Under the pieces are notes generated by a model, which was not told the origin of the DNA, searched no databases, and saw only the letters and a list, made by a program, of their open reading frames with translations. A DNA stretch of 64,000 nt, taken from positions 60,622 through 124,621 of the forward strand of contig CALVAC010000008.1 in assembly GCA_944325435.1 (NCBI GenBank). Reading direction: 5' to 3'. How positions within the stretch are numbered: the stretch's first letter is position 1; the number at the start of each line of letters is the position of its first letter. This document shows positions 18,173 through 30,900 of the stretch, piece by piece. The stretch comes from an uncultured Bacteroidales bacterium. GTDB taxonomy: Bacteria > Bacteroidota > Bacteroidia > Bacteroidales > UBA932. The translations under genes were made by a program, and so were the position numbers.

Positions 18173-19489
18173 TTATTTAAGTTCGCGGAACTTCTCCACG
18201 GAAATCTTCTTGTTCTTCAGGGTGACATCGGCCCTGACTGCATTGAGCACCTTCTGCTCCTCCACCTGCTCGTATATGCGGCCCCTCTCCTTGTCGTTGG
18301 CAAGGACTGACTTTGCGTATGTGGCAAGCTGCTCATCAGGCACATTGGCAAGGCCGTACATTGCGAACTGGTACGAGGCGAAAGCCTTTGCTGCAGAGAA
18401 CATGTCATCCTCTTCGACCTTGACATCATACTTCTCCGCAAGGAATCCCCTGACCATCTGCCAGCGGAAATCGTTGAGGAAAGAAGGGAACTCCCTGTCT
18501 ATCTCCTCTTGGGTGAACTTGCCCTCGTTCGTCACGGTTATCCACCTCTTGAGGAACTTCTCCGGCAGAGAAATGGCGGCCTTGTTCACCAGATATTCCC
18601 TGGCATCCCTGGAAAAACGGAATTCGGACTCCTGCGCATATTCGGCTGCAAGCCTGTCCGCAATCTTCTTGTCGAACTCATCCTCGCTCTTGACTTCCCC
18701 CTCGCCGAAAATCCTGTCGTATGTATCCTGGTTGAGTTCAGCAGGCTTGAAAGTCTTGACGGTCTTCACAGTCATCCTGAAGACAGGCTGTATGCCGGCA
18801 AGCTCCTCCTTCTTCACCTTCAGAAGGGATGCCCTGTCGGTCTCGTTTGTGAATGCCGCATTGACATCCACATCGATGCTGTCGCCAGGCTTGAGTCCCA
18901 CGAATGAAGGACGTACCTTCTCATCCACATTCCTGAGAGCGACGTATGTCCCTTCTATCTTCATGTCTCCCTGCTCGAAATCCGCGATGAGGAAATCTTC
19001 CTCCCCTGCAGCCTCACCATCTTCCAGAGACCCGTACTGCCTGAGCAGGTTGTCTTTCATCTCCTTTTTCGCCTCGTCCTTGACAGTTATGTTATAATAA
19101 GGTATCTCATCCTCTTTTGAGAGTTCGAGCTTTACCTCCGGCGTGAGAGCCATATCGAACATGAAAGTGAAATCATTGCCGTCTGTCCATTCGACCTGCG
19201 GCTGCTCCTCCGACGGGAGAGGCTCTCCCATCACATGAAGGCCGTTGTCTCTGATATAGGTGTTGAGAGATTCCGATATCACATCATTGACAGAATCCAC
19301 GAGGGCAGACTGCCCGTATATCCTCTCGACAAGCGACATAGGGACCATACCTTTGCGGAATCCCTTGAACTCAGCCTTTCTTCTGTATTCGTTAAGGCGT
19401 TTCTTCTTCTTGTCCGCATAATCATCCTTGGCAACGGTAAGGGTAAGCCCGATATTGAGGTCATCCACCCTGTTCTCTTTTATATCCAT
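18173..19489 (-). CDS. tig: trigger factor (ribosome-associated chaperone)
   Basis: A 438-residue protein, near the normal family length. The N-terminal ribosome-binding domain has the signature AEFKGFRKGMVPMSLV (E. coli GFRxGKVP) near residues 38-53. The middle FKBP-like segment (about 150-245) is weakly conserved, as is usual for Bacteroidota, so prolyl isomerase activity is doubtful. The long helical C-terminal arms (about 250-435) follow. It captures nascent chains at the exit tunnel. It is first in the tig-clpP-clpX operon, behind a consensus promoter with a leader of about 60 nt. Confidence 0.95.
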   Translation of the reverse strand: MDIKENRVDDLNIGLTLTVAKDDYADKKKKRLNEYRRKAEFKGFRKGMVPMSLVERIYGQSALVDSVNDVISESLNTYIRDNGLHVMGEPLPSEEQPQVEWTDGNDFTFMFDMALTPEVKLELSKEDEIPYYNITVKDEAKKEMKDNLLRQYGSLEDGEAAGEEDFLIADFEQGDMKIEGTYVALRNVDEKVRPSFVGLKPGDSIDVDVNAAFTNETDRASLLKVKKEELAGIQPVFRMTVKTVKTFKPAELNQDTYDRIFGEGEVKSEDEFDKKIADRLAAEYAQESEFRFSRDAREYLVNKAAISLPEKFLKRWITVTNEGKFTQEEIDREFPSFLNDFRWQMVRGFLAEKYDVKVEEDDMFSAAKAFASYQFAMYGLANVPDEQLATYAKSVLANDKERGRIYEQVEEQKVLNAVRADVTLKNKKISVEKFRELK

Positions 19490-19555
19490 ATCATTTAAAT
19501 TTTAATTTTCATCAAATGCCGCGATTCCGCAACTGTCCGGATGCGAAAAAGCCTG

Positions 19556-19586
19556 CAAATTTAATCATAATGCTGTAAAATCCAAA
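19556..19586 (-). promoter_or_regulatory. promoter of tig-clpP-clpX
   Basis: TTTTG (-33, about 19587-19583), 19-bp spacer, TAAATTTG (-7, 19563-19556) on the minus strand: a full match to the Bacteroidota consensus. No heat-shock-type element was recognised. Confidence 0.75.
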
Positions 19587-19638
19587 ATCCGGTGCCCGCG
19601 CGCCTGCAAACGCCTTGCGTGCTGGGCTTGAAGTACCG

Positions 19639-21672
19639 TCAGCGACGTCTCAGCGCGCGTTTCGGATACACTACCCTCGCGTGATGGACCTGCTGGAGAT
19701 AATCCTTCAGGACATTTTTGAGTATGTGCAGTTCCTTCAGCGAGATATCAGCCTCTTCGAACTGCCCGTCCCTGATCTTGGCATTGAAAATCCTGTCCAC
19801 GAAATCAGACACGCTCTGCTGGGAGAAGTCCTTGAGCGACCTGGAGGCGGCCTCTATGGTGTCGCACAGCATTAGGATGCTCTGCTCCTTGGTAGATGGC
19901 TTCCGGCCTTTATAATAGAAATCATCCGCCTTGGACGGATCTCCTCCCGCCTCAAGATACTTGCTGTAGAAATAGGCAGTGCAGGTGGTGCCGTGATGTG
20001 TAAGTATGAAATCCTTTATAATGTCCGGAAGTCCGGCCTTGTCGGCTATCGCAAGCCCATCCGGGACGTGCTTTATTATCTCCTTCGCGCTCTCCAGAGG
20101 GGTAAGGCCCTCGTGGTAGTTGGTGCCAGGAGCCTCGTTCTCGATGAAACACAGCGGATTGGCAGTCTTGCCTATGTCGTGGTACAGGGCACCGCAGCGG
20201 ACCAGCTGTACGTTTGCATCTATTGCCCTTGCCGCAGCATCGACCATGTTCATCACCTGCAGACAGTGCTGGAAGGTGCCAGGAGCCTTGTGCGCAAGCT
20301 CCCTGAGCAACCTGTTGTTGGTGTCGCTGAGCTCTACGAGCCTGGCGTTGGATACCAGCATGAAAATCCTCTCGAAAAGATAGACGAGCGGGTATCCCGC
20401 CACAGAGAAAAGAGAGCCGAGCCCCATATAGAATACAGTCCTGTAACCGCCGACATTTCTGAGCCCATCAATCAGATGGAAAGCAAGATAAGTCACAATC
20501 AGGGACAGGAAGACAAAGAACGCCGTGACAAACTGCTGCCATCCCTTGTTGAAATATCCGTATGAAAATATCGCGGTCACCCCGGCGAAGAGGAACATCA
20601 CGAACATCTCTACCCCGCTGTGCGCAAAAATGAGCAGAGGGAGGAGGGATACCACATAGACAGGATACACCACCTTGGTCTTGAAGAAGGCTACAAGGTA
20701 GAGGGCAATCAGAGGGAACGGCACAAGATACATATTCTCATGACCGGTCTTTTCCACACCGAAAGTAACGAGGGCAGACAGGAAGAAGACCAGCAGGAGG
20801 TAGCAGTACCTGTTGAACTCCGAGAATACCCCTGGATTGGTATAATATATGGTGAAAAACAGGATCACCACAAGCAGAAGAGCGAGCAATGCATTTCCTG
20901 CCCACAGGAGAACCTTCGGGCCTCCATAGCCTATGCTGTTCTCGTATTCCGCCTTGTAGGAATCAAGTAACTGCTCTATCTCGGCCGTGACAATCTCACC
21001 GTGCGACACTATAAGCTGCCCTGCATTTACCACCCCCGATGTCGGGGAAATGTAGTCGACGGCCTCATCATGCACAAGGTCAGTCGTCTGCTGGTCAAAC
21101 AGAAGGTTCGGCACTACCACACTGTAGATGCCGCTGTATCTGCACAGGGAATCCACATCGCATTTGAGACCTGTGCGCTTCAGCCCCGCCACAAGTTCCG
21201 CGCGGGCTTCGGACACCTTGTAGATTTCGGATACGGGATATCTCGATGCCCTCCTGTCCCTCTGGATATAGATTACAGACCAGGTATTCCCAGCCCCATC
21301 CTCGAGGTCGGAAATCACACCCCGCGAATATATCGATGAAAGTATCTCCTGGATCTGCGTCTTGAGGGTATCGAACTTGCCGAGATCCGCCTGCTCCACG
21401 GACCTTATGCTTTCATCCGCGACCTCTTCCGAATATTTGTAGTACGGTATGATTCCGGAACCGGCCGACTCCCTCTCCTCCTGCATCTGCGCCTCTGTCT
21501 TGAGAATAGGGAAATCGAACTGGGCGATGAGGGTCTCGTACATCCATGGAGAACCCCTCCTGTAATCATAGTTGAAGTTTCCTGTACGCGGCATCAGCAG
21601 AAGCAGGAACACAAAGAGGAGAATCAGAGGGATGTAGACCTTGATGTCTCGCGGAAATCTTACCTTGTGCAT
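19639..21672 (-). CDS. 7TM-HD phosphohydrolase (PgpH-like)
   Basis: A 677-residue membrane protein. One N-terminal transmembrane helix (YIPLILLFVFLLLLM) is followed by an extracytoplasmic 7TMR-HD domain (about 40-260), then about seven membrane segments (about 270-450) and a cytoplasmic HD domain. HD residues are seen in GTFQHCLQV, GALYHDIGK, NYHEGLTPLES, LTHHGTT and LCDTIEA, the complete set for metal binding. PgpH-type proteins hydrolyse cyclic di-AMP in Gram-positives; the same role here is inferred. It starts 37 bp after the SDR gene stop on the same strand and may be the distal gene of the sphingolipid cluster. Confidence 0.88.
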   Translation of the reverse strand: MHKVRFPRDIKVYIPLILLFVFLLLLMPRTGNFNYDYRRGSPWMYETLIAQFDFPILKTEAQMQEERESAGSGIIPYYKYSEEVADESIRSVEQADLGKFDTLKTQIQEILSSIYSRGVISDLEDGAGNTWSVIYIQRDRRASRYPVSEIYKVSEARAELVAGLKRTGLKCDVDSLCRYSGIYSVVVPNLLFDQQTTDLVHDEAVDYISPTSGVVNAGQLIVSHGEIVTAEIEQLLDSYKAEYENSIGYGGPKVLLWAGNALLALLLVVILFFTIYYTNPGVFSEFNRYCYLLLVFFLSALVTFGVEKTGHENMYLVPFPLIALYLVAFFKTKVVYPVYVVSLLPLLIFAHSGVEMFVMFLFAGVTAIFSYGYFNKGWQQFVTAFFVFLSLIVTYLAFHLIDGLRNVGGYRTVFYMGLGSLFSVAGYPLVYLFERIFMLVSNARLVELSDTNNRLLRELAHKAPGTFQHCLQVMNMVDAAARAIDANVQLVRCGALYHDIGKTANPLCFIENEAPGTNYHEGLTPLESAKEIIKHVPDGLAIADKAGLPDIIKDFILTHHGTTCTAYFYSKYLEAGGDPSKADDFYYKGRKPSTKEQSILMLCDTIEAASRSLKDFSQQSVSDFVDRIFNAKIRDGQFEEADISLKELHILKNVLKDYLQQVHHARVVYPKRALRRR

Positions 21673-21709
21673 AACTTTTCCTTTTGGTCTCCCGGAGGGA
21701 GGATCTCTG

Positions 21710-22531
21710 TCACTTATGGAAAGGGCTGTCCGGCTCTTTCGCCATATAGCTGAACTCGAGGCGGTCCGTCAGACGGGGCAGGATATTGTGCATTAACACC
21801 GTCAGCTTCCCTATAGGAGTCAGAATCATCTCGCTTTTCCTGCGGGCAAGCCCCTTTGCCAGATATTCTGCACATTTCTCCGCAGTCATCATCTTCCCCT
21901 CATCGCGCGGTGTCCTGCCCTGTTGCGAGCCATCGGCGGTGAGGGCTGCATTGCGCACATTGGAAGCAGTGAATCCCGGGGCGAACACCATAACGTGAAG
22001 ACCATCATACAGATGCTCTATCCTCAAAGTATCCAGGAATCCCCTTATCGCATATTTGGATGAGGCATAGCCGGTCCTGGCTGGAAGGCCCGCAAATCCG
22101 GCGATGGAGATGACCCCTACGACAGAACCCCTGCTCTGGAGAAGATACGGAAGGGCGAATTTGGTACAGTACACGGTCCCCCAGAAGTTCACATCCATCA
22201 GGGTCTTGATGACACTGAGGTCAAGATCCCGGAACATAGCCCTCATAGAGACCCCGGCATTGTTCACAAGGATGTCAATCCTGCCGAACTTTTCGACTGT
22301 CCTGTCTATCAGTTCTCGGCAATCCGCCTCGACAGATACGTCCGTCCTGACACACAGGATATCCTCCTCCGGAGCAATCCCCGCCGTCTCGGACACAAGC
22401 CGGTCCAGAGAGCGTGCCGCAAGGCTGAGCTTCGCCCCGAGGGAGCCGAATAATCTGGCAGAAGCCAACCCAATACCTGAGCTGGCTCCTGTTATCACAA
22501 TGACTTTGCCTTTGAAGAAATCCTTTTTCAT
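21710..22531 (-). CDS. SDR-family reductase, candidate 3-ketosphinganine reductase
   Basis: A 273-residue short-chain dehydrogenase. The cofactor motif TGASSGIG is at 14-21, NNAG at 90-93, and the catalytic set is Ser142, Tyr155 and Lys159 (GYASSKYAIRGF). Arg at the end of the second strand (AARSLDRL) suggests NADPH. It begins 9 bp after the stop of the SPT-like gene. Bacterial sphingolipid synthesis needs a reductase directly after serine palmitoyltransferase, and human KDSR is also an SDR, so a 3-ketodihydrosphingosine reductase role is a reasonable inference. The family alone does not prove the substrate. Confidence 0.75.
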   Translation of the reverse strand: MKKDFFKGKVIVITGASSGIGLASARLFGSLGAKLSLAARSLDRLVSETAGIAPEEDILCVRTDVSVEADCRELIDRTVEKFGRIDILVNNAGVSMRAMFRDLDLSVIKTLMDVNFWGTVYCTKFALPYLLQSRGSVVGVISIAGFAGLPARTGYASSKYAIRGFLDTLRIEHLYDGLHVMVFAPGFTASNVRNAALTADGSQQGRTPRDEGKMMTAEKCAEYLAKGLARRKSEMILTPIGKLTVLMHNILPRLTDRLEFSYMAKEPDSPFHK

Positions 22532-22540
22532 AGCAAAGTC

Positions 22541-23803
22541 CTATTGCAGCATTCCCCTGTCGACAATCTCGTCTCCATCATACTCTCCCCTGTCGAGCTT
22601 TGCACGCACTTCGGCAAATGTCTTGAGAGTATATTCCACATCCTCCATGGAGTGAGCCGCCGTAGGGATAATCCTGAAAATTATCATTCCCTTAGGAATC
22701 ACCGGATATACCACAATGGAGCAGAAGATGCCGTAATTCTCGCGGAGATCCACAGCCATCTTGGTAGCCTGTGCCACACCGCCCTTGATTGCGACAGGAG
22801 TCACACAAGCTTCAGCCGGTCCGATGTCGAACCCGAGGTCGCGGAAACCCTTCTGAAGGGCGCGGGTGACAGTGAAGAGTTTCTTCCGGAGTTCATCCCC
22901 CTCCTTGCTGCGGATAATCTCAAGCCTCTTGAGACCGCCTTCCACAAACGCCATCGGAAGGGACTTTGCATAGATCTGCGACCGGAGATTGTAGCGGAGA
23001 TAGTCGATTATCACCTTAGGTCCTGCCACGAATCCTCCGATAGAGGCCATCGACTTTGCGTATGCACCGATATAGAGGTCGATGTCATCCATCACTGCGA
23101 AATGTTCCGATGTACCGCGTCCCGTAGGGCCCATACAGCCGAATCCATGCGCATCATCTATAAGAATCCTGAAATTGTATTTCTTCTTCAGCTCCACAAT
23201 CTTGTCGAGGAACCCGAGGGCACCGGTCATACCGTATACTCCCTCAGTGATAAGGAGGATGCCGCCTCCTGTCTCCTCGCAGAGCTTTGTGGCACGCTTC
23301 AGGGTAGTCTCGCAGCTCTCATAGTCATTGTGGCGGTATGCCATTCTCTTCCCCATATGGAGACGGGCGCCATCGATAAGACAGGCATGAGCCTCTGAGT
23401 CATAGACTATCACATCATGGCGATCCATCAGCGCATCGATTGTAGATACGATACCCTGGTAGCCGAAATTGAACAGGAACGCATCCTCCTTCTTCTCGAA
23501 ATCCGCGAGCTCGCGCTCGAATTTCTCGTGCAGCGATGTATGTCCGGACATCATACGGCTTCCCATAGGATAGGCAAGGCCCCATTTTGCAGCAGCTTCG
23601 GCATCGGCCTTTCTCACCTCAGGATGGTTGGCCAGCCCGAGATAGTTGTTGAGACTCCAGCAGAGCACATCCTTTCCGTTGAATTTCATGTGGGGACCGA
23701 GCTCTCCCTCAAGCTTAGGGTACATATAATATCCGAAAGCCTTCTTCCTGTACTGACCGAGAGGACCTCCCGAATCTTTAGCAATTCTCTCAAAAATATC
23801 CAT
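22541..23803 (-). CDS. spt: serine palmitoyltransferase-like alpha-oxoamine synthase
   Basis: A 420-residue PLP enzyme of the AOS family, which joins an amino acid to an acyl thioester with loss of CO2. The PLP-binding residues are visible: His139 (YDSEAHACL, ring stacking), DDAHGFG at 216-222, and the Schiff-base Lys250 in GAYAKSMASIGG. The ASIGGFVAG context resembles serine palmitoyltransferase more than KBL or BioF. The lack of a biotin or threonine-degradation neighbour and the adjacent SDR support SPT, the first step of sphingolipid synthesis that is typical of Bacteroidetes. KBL remains the main alternative. Confidence 0.8.
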   Translation of the reverse strand: MDIFERIAKDSGGPLGQYRKKAFGYYMYPKLEGELGPHMKFNGKDVLCWSLNNYLGLANHPEVRKADAEAAAKWGLAYPMGSRMMSGHTSLHEKFERELADFEKKEDAFLFNFGYQGIVSTIDALMDRHDVIVYDSEAHACLIDGARLHMGKRMAYRHNDYESCETTLKRATKLCEETGGGILLITEGVYGMTGALGFLDKIVELKKKYNFRILIDDAHGFGCMGPTGRGTSEHFAVMDDIDLYIGAYAKSMASIGGFVAGPKVIIDYLRYNLRSQIYAKSLPMAFVEGGLKRLEIIRSKEGDELRKKLFTVTRALQKGFRDLGFDIGPAEACVTPVAIKGGVAQATKMAVDLRENYGIFCSIVVYPVIPKGMIIFRIIPTAAHSMEDVEYTLKTFAEVRAKLDRGEYDGDEIVDRGMLQ

Positions 23804-23904
23804 AATAAATTCAATTATATTAATTTCAGATTTTTCTCCTTCAACGTGTTTTCCAATTGGTTTCCCGGACCGGTCATAACGGAGGGACGGCGTTGGAAAC
23901 CATT

Positions 23905-25893
<1,989 letters not shown>

Positions 25894-25907
25894 TCATATA
25901 TAATTTG

Positions 25908-25941
25908 TAAACGGACAAAGATAAGAATTTTTGTCCGTTTA
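25908..25941 (-). promoter_or_regulatory. gyrB: gyrB promoter inside a 12-bp inverted repeat
   Basis: TAAACGGACAAA (25908-25919) and TTTGTCCGTTTA (25930-25941) are perfect inverted arms 10 bp apart. The minus-strand -7 box TATCTTTG (25923-25916) overlaps one arm, so a dimeric regulator bound there would block the promoter. Alternatively it could be a stem at the mRNA 5' end. Confidence 0.7.
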
Positions 25942-26003
25942 TGAAAATTTTATGTCTATAGCCTGTCCCCTGCAGTACCGGGAATCAGTTCCTGCTGCAG
26001 TTT

Positions 26004-27869
26004 TCACAGAGAAAAGGTGATGCCGGCCGTGAAATAGATACCGCTCTCGCAGTAGAGAGGGGTGCGCTGGATGGCCATATCGAGAAGGTTGCCTCCGTAG
26101 AGCCAGAAGGATGCCTTGCGGTTGAACCGGTATTCGGCCGAGATGCCCAGGTCGGCGTACCCTGGCAGACGGAGAGGCACAGGAGATGATGCAGCCGCAT
26201 CCAGTGACACGGCATAGCCATCCCGTGCGAGCGCAGCATCGCAATGCAGACCGACAAATATCCTTTTCTTCCAGTTATAGACCACATCCACATCGGCCGA
26301 GAACGGAGACGGGGCGAAACCAGGCGTCCCTGTCTTTCCGAGGTCGGTCTGACGGTATGAGAATACTCCATCTACGGTGACATCCTGTGAATGCCAGCCC
26401 ACCCTGAAATCCGCATAGAACCAGTTGCATGCCCCGTATGCCACGGCCGGGAGCAGCTGCGGGGACAGCGACACCGGCATCCCTGTCACGGGCAGAGTCT
26501 CCACCATCCCGGCAAACGGATTCAAAACGACCGCATCCAGAAGCTTGTTATGGTATCTTGCATAGCCTCCGTACAGGTCATACATAAACCTGGAGCCTAT
26601 GTTCCCTTTGAATCCAAGCCTGGCGTTTATCCGCTCCACAGTATTGTCCAGCAGCGGCATACCGGCATAGTTGTGCGTAAAGAGGATGCTTGTGAAGCGG
26701 TTGCGGGACAGCATGTCCGAATAGCGGTTGATGTCCTCTCCTCCATCCGCCCTGACATAGATGTTCAGGTAATTACGTATGGCATCAAAACCTATTTCGA
26801 TATCTGGATAGACGAACTGGCCTTTTGCCTGATGCATCTGCTTCACTGTCGACAGCATTGCTCCGGATGCTCCCGGGACAGACGGTATACAATATGCGGT
26901 CATGTCATTCCCGAACAGGACAGACAGCTCTACACCGAGGTCGAGAAGCCACCTTCCCCTGTCAAGCACATATCTCGGAGTCAGGCTGAACCTGCCTGAT
27001 ACCGAAGACAGGTATGACCGGTATGCCGACAGGTCAAGAGCCACATCAAGCAAAGCCCTGGAATGTTCCGAAAATACCGGACCTGCCGAAGAACGGAACG
27101 AGAAATCATGCTCCACAAGATAATACGGATCCGGGGTCTTGACCTTGTCTTCCCCATAGAGGTACGACATCGAGACATCATAGGAGATGTACCTGTCGGA
27201 AGGATTGTTCGAGGCCACCCTGAGGACAGTCCGGAATGCATCGAAGCCCCGCGTCATGAGGGTATCCCTCCCTGCATGGCCGAGATATCCGGCATCGAAG
27301 GAGAAAAAGCCTGTCTTCCAGTCCGCCCTTCCGCATATCCCTGCCCCGGTATATGTGTCATAGCCGGAATATTTCTTCTTCAGGAACCTGTCCCAGTCCA
27401 ATGTCATGCCAGAGGACATCCCCCCGATCTCCGGTCCCACGGACCTGTATCTTCCGAAATATGACCTGTGCGTCCCGTAGATGCCCATAGAGAATGCCGA
27501 TGTGCGGAACCGCGGCGTATACACCACATCAGCCACAGGATGCAGGGAATATCCGGCCCCGAGACGGAGAAAGAACTGTCCCGCATCCGACACGGTTCTG
27601 TCCGGCCTTATGTCAAGCATATACGGACGGAACTCGTATGAACCTCTGTACGGACTGGCATTGACAGTGTAGTCTACATCGATGTCAAACCTCAGGACAG
27701 AATCCGGCACTGCCATCTGCATCGCCGGCTTGTCCACTGCCGCATGTCCTGAACGGTAAGCCCTGGACACCTCCACCGTCGGATTCACATCCTGCGAATA
27801 GGCGGCCTTCCCTGTCATGAAGACAAGGCCGGCAGCCACTCCGCAAAAAAACAAATATCTCGATTTCAT
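26004..27869 (-). CDS. outer-membrane beta-barrel protein paired with TPR protein
   Basis: About 621 residues, starting at MKSRYLFFCGVAAGLVF with a signal peptide ending near AAYSQD; GGAG 7 nt upstream supports this start over earlier ATGs. After a short periplasmic part, alternating aromatic/polar strands continue to the end, which closes in the outer-membrane signature YFTAGITFSL. Strand pairs such as RFSLTPRYVL / WLLDLGVELSVLF and ADLGISAEYRFNRK / FWLYGGNLLDM resemble the TonB-receptor-type barrel, but I see no plug or TonB box. It starts about 40 bp after the giant TPR gene, so the two probably form one complex or transport path. Substrate unknown. Confidence 0.8.
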   Translation of the reverse strand: MKSRYLFFCGVAAGLVFMTGKAAYSQDVNPTVEVSRAYRSGHAAVDKPAMQMAVPDSVLRFDIDVDYTVNASPYRGSYEFRPYMLDIRPDRTVSDAGQFFLRLGAGYSLHPVADVVYTPRFRTSAFSMGIYGTHRSYFGRYRSVGPEIGGMSSGMTLDWDRFLKKKYSGYDTYTGAGICGRADWKTGFFSFDAGYLGHAGRDTLMTRGFDAFRTVLRVASNNPSDRYISYDVSMSYLYGEDKVKTPDPYYLVEHDFSFRSSAGPVFSEHSRALLDVALDLSAYRSYLSSVSGRFSLTPRYVLDRGRWLLDLGVELSVLFGNDMTAYCIPSVPGASGAMLSTVKQMHQAKGQFVYPDIEIGFDAIRNYLNIYVRADGGEDINRYSDMLSRNRFTSILFTHNYAGMPLLDNTVERINARLGFKGNIGSRFMYDLYGGYARYHNKLLDAVVLNPFAGMVETLPVTGMPVSLSPQLLPAVAYGACNWFYADFRVGWHSQDVTVDGVFSYRQTDLGKTGTPGFAPSPFSADVDVVYNWKKRIFVGLHCDAALARDGYAVSLDAAASSPVPLRLPGYADLGISAEYRFNRKASFWLYGGNLLDMAIQRTPLYCESGIYFTAGITFSL

Positions 27870-27908
27870 CATATATCTCCAATCAATATTGAACATCCGC
27901 CGGTCTTG

Positions 27909-30900
27909 CTACAGGGAATCCGTCACCCCTGCTGAACCGGTCCCGGAAGATATCAGTTCCTCCAGTTTCCTTATCCTGATGTCAAGGTCATCCTTCACAT
28001 CATCCGGACTGTCAGGATTGTATCCATCCCTCACACTCTCGAAAGTTGCCTTGGCCTGCTCATAGTCACCGGTTTCGGCAAAGGCATCCCCTAGCACGAC
28101 AAACGATTTGGCGAGCCAGTACTGCTGCGGATTCCCTGACTCGGAAAAGGCATAGACCCTCGTCTCGACATCCGCAAAGTCTCCCCTGTCATAGCTGTCC
28201 TTGACAAGAAGGTATGAAGCCTCCGCCCCGTAATCCGTGTCCGGTCTCGCCGACAGTCTCTGCAATATCGGAAGTGCACTGTCCCTGCGGCTTGTAGCCA
28301 GATACGATTTCGCCATAATATACTCGGACTCTGTCCTGAGCGCAGGATCGCTCCTGCTGTCAGAGGCAACCAGTCCGGCATTTCCGATGGCTGCATCATA
28401 CATCTTTCCGGAATATGCGCTGCGCATCATTCCGACAATGGCCGCAGATCTGTTCTCATCCATACTGGCCTTGTCCTTAAGGAAAGAATATCCCCTGAAG
28501 GAATCATCATATCGCTGCAGCGAATATGCAAGGTCAGAATAATGGAGGGCGGCAAGCTCCACATACGGGCCGCTTCCCGACTGCATGACTTCCGCATAAT
28601 GGTCGCACGCCTGCTCCTTGCGGCCAAGTCCCCTGCAGGACTCGCCCATATAGAATTCAGCAGAAGACACCCTCCTTCCTGAAGGGTAATCCTTGACATA
28701 CGACTGCAGGGCCGCAAGGGATTTCTCGTAATTCCCTGTCAGGAAAATCTGCTCGGCAGCATTGTATATCATATCTTCCTTCTCATCCTCGGTCTTTATC
28801 GAAGACATTCCTATCGCATCTATGTATGCGAGATAGCTCTGCGGATCATTCTGAGACTGATATATGCTCTCTATTGCCGCCAGGGCATCCCCCGTATATT
28901 CCGATAGCGGCATCTTCTCCACCACTCCCTTGTAATATCCTAGGGCTGACTGCATGTCATTCCTGTTCCTTGCAAGGGTGCCGAGCTCGATCATTGACAA
29001 GGCGATATATGTACTGTCCCTGACATTGTCAAGCACGCGGCGGAAACAGTCTGCCGCCTCATCCGCCCTGCCTCCTGCGGCAAGGGCGCGCCCCAGCTCC
29101 ACTGTGGCATCCGCATAGTACAGCGCTGAAGGATCGGCCCTGAGCACGGGAGACAGGGACTTTATCTTCCCCTCATTGTCCCCTGCCAGTCCGCACGAAA
29201 GACCGGCATAATAATATGGATATATGTCATCCTCATCGAAATATTCATCCAGCACATCCCGGTATGCCTCCCTGGCGGCAGGATAGTCCCTCTGCAGGAA
29301 CAGGCAGTCCGCCTTGCGCAGAAGCGCCTCCTTCCTGAAGGAAGATGAACCTGTCCCGAGATATTCCGAGAACCATTTCACTGCGGAAGGATAGTCCCCC
29401 TGCTGGAAGTAGCAGTAAGCCATATTGTACGGCAGAAGCCTCGACTCTTCCATACCGTATAGAGCGGATGTGTTGTAAAGTTCCCGCAAGGTCTCAAGCG
29501 ACCTGTCATACTGCCCATCCCTGAAATATGCTTCCGCCAGCCAGAATCTCGACATCTGGTTGAACATCTCCCTCCTGTCCGAATAATATGCGGCCGCCCT
29601 GAGGCACGGCACTGCTGCCCTCCACGAGCCATCCCCGATAAGTTCATTTGCTCTCAGATAATTGGCCTTCATATAGTTGGTCTTCATCACGGGATCCAGT
29701 TCCTCCACCTTGTCGTATGCATTTACAGCCGCGGCATAGTCCCTGTTCCTCAACGCGCCCACAGCTATGTAGGAATACACCCTGTCACCACGCCTGAGGT
29801 CAGAATATTTTGCGAGATATCCGTCGAATCCCGAAATGTCATTGTTAAGGTCAAAGGCAAGCTTGGCATAGTTGAAATAGGCATCCTCCGCCATATCGGG
29901 ATTGAACTGAGGCACAGATGCCTCCTTGAACGCCTCCATCGCCGCCACCTTGTTCCTGAGCTGTATATAGCTGTACGCCATCTGATAGCTCGCTATCTGA
30001 CCGAGCGAATCCGTCCTGTCCGACATCCTGGAGAAATTCTCGGCAGCGCCGGCCCAGTCCTTGACCGCATACAGCAGCGAGCCGGCATAGAAATAGTCCG
30101 TCCTTGTCTTCTGTCCATCCGGCACTGCATTCCTGTCATAGTATTTCCTCGCCTCGTCCGCGTTGCCGAGCACCAGATATGACTCTGAAATCAGCCTCGC
30201 AAGCTGGATCCGGCGTTCCTGCGGGACACTGTCCATCATCCCGGGACCGTTCTTCACGACATACCCGTAGTCCTTCGCCATAAAACGGCACTCGAGGATG
30301 TAATAATTGGATATATCCGCAAAACGGGGATCCTTCGCGGAGCCGGAGAAGCGTTCAGCGGCCTCCGGAAACCGCTCCTGCTGATAAAGGATGTAACCGG
30401 AGAAATACTTGGATGGCGCAGTATAGTCAGACACCGGTCTCGAAAGGACCTCGTCAAACCGGGTCAGGGCCCTGTCAAACAGCCCGTTCTCCAGGTCGCA
30501 GTAGGCCTTGCGGAACAGGAATTCGGGCACCTGGCTGCGATACAGCTGGCGGCGTGACAGCAGTTCAAGCTCTTCCGATGCACCCCGGTAGTCCTCGGCA
30601 TCGAAAAGGTTCAGTGCATGGAAAAAACGCATCTGCGGGATAAGACCGGAATACGGATACCTGTCTATATAGTCCTGCATCATCGTGCGGTATCCCGACT
30701 GTCCGAGATGCACTGCACAGAGAACCCTGTAACCTTCCGCCCCGGAATCGCCGGTCTTTTCCGCAATCATAGCGAAGCGCGCCTGGGCGGCCGCGTACAT
30801 TCCCCTGCCGTAAAGGTCCAAGGCATCACGGAATTCCCTGTCACGCACCGCTGCAAAGTATGTATTTCTGTCTGAAGCCGCCGCCTCGGAAGCAGCATTC

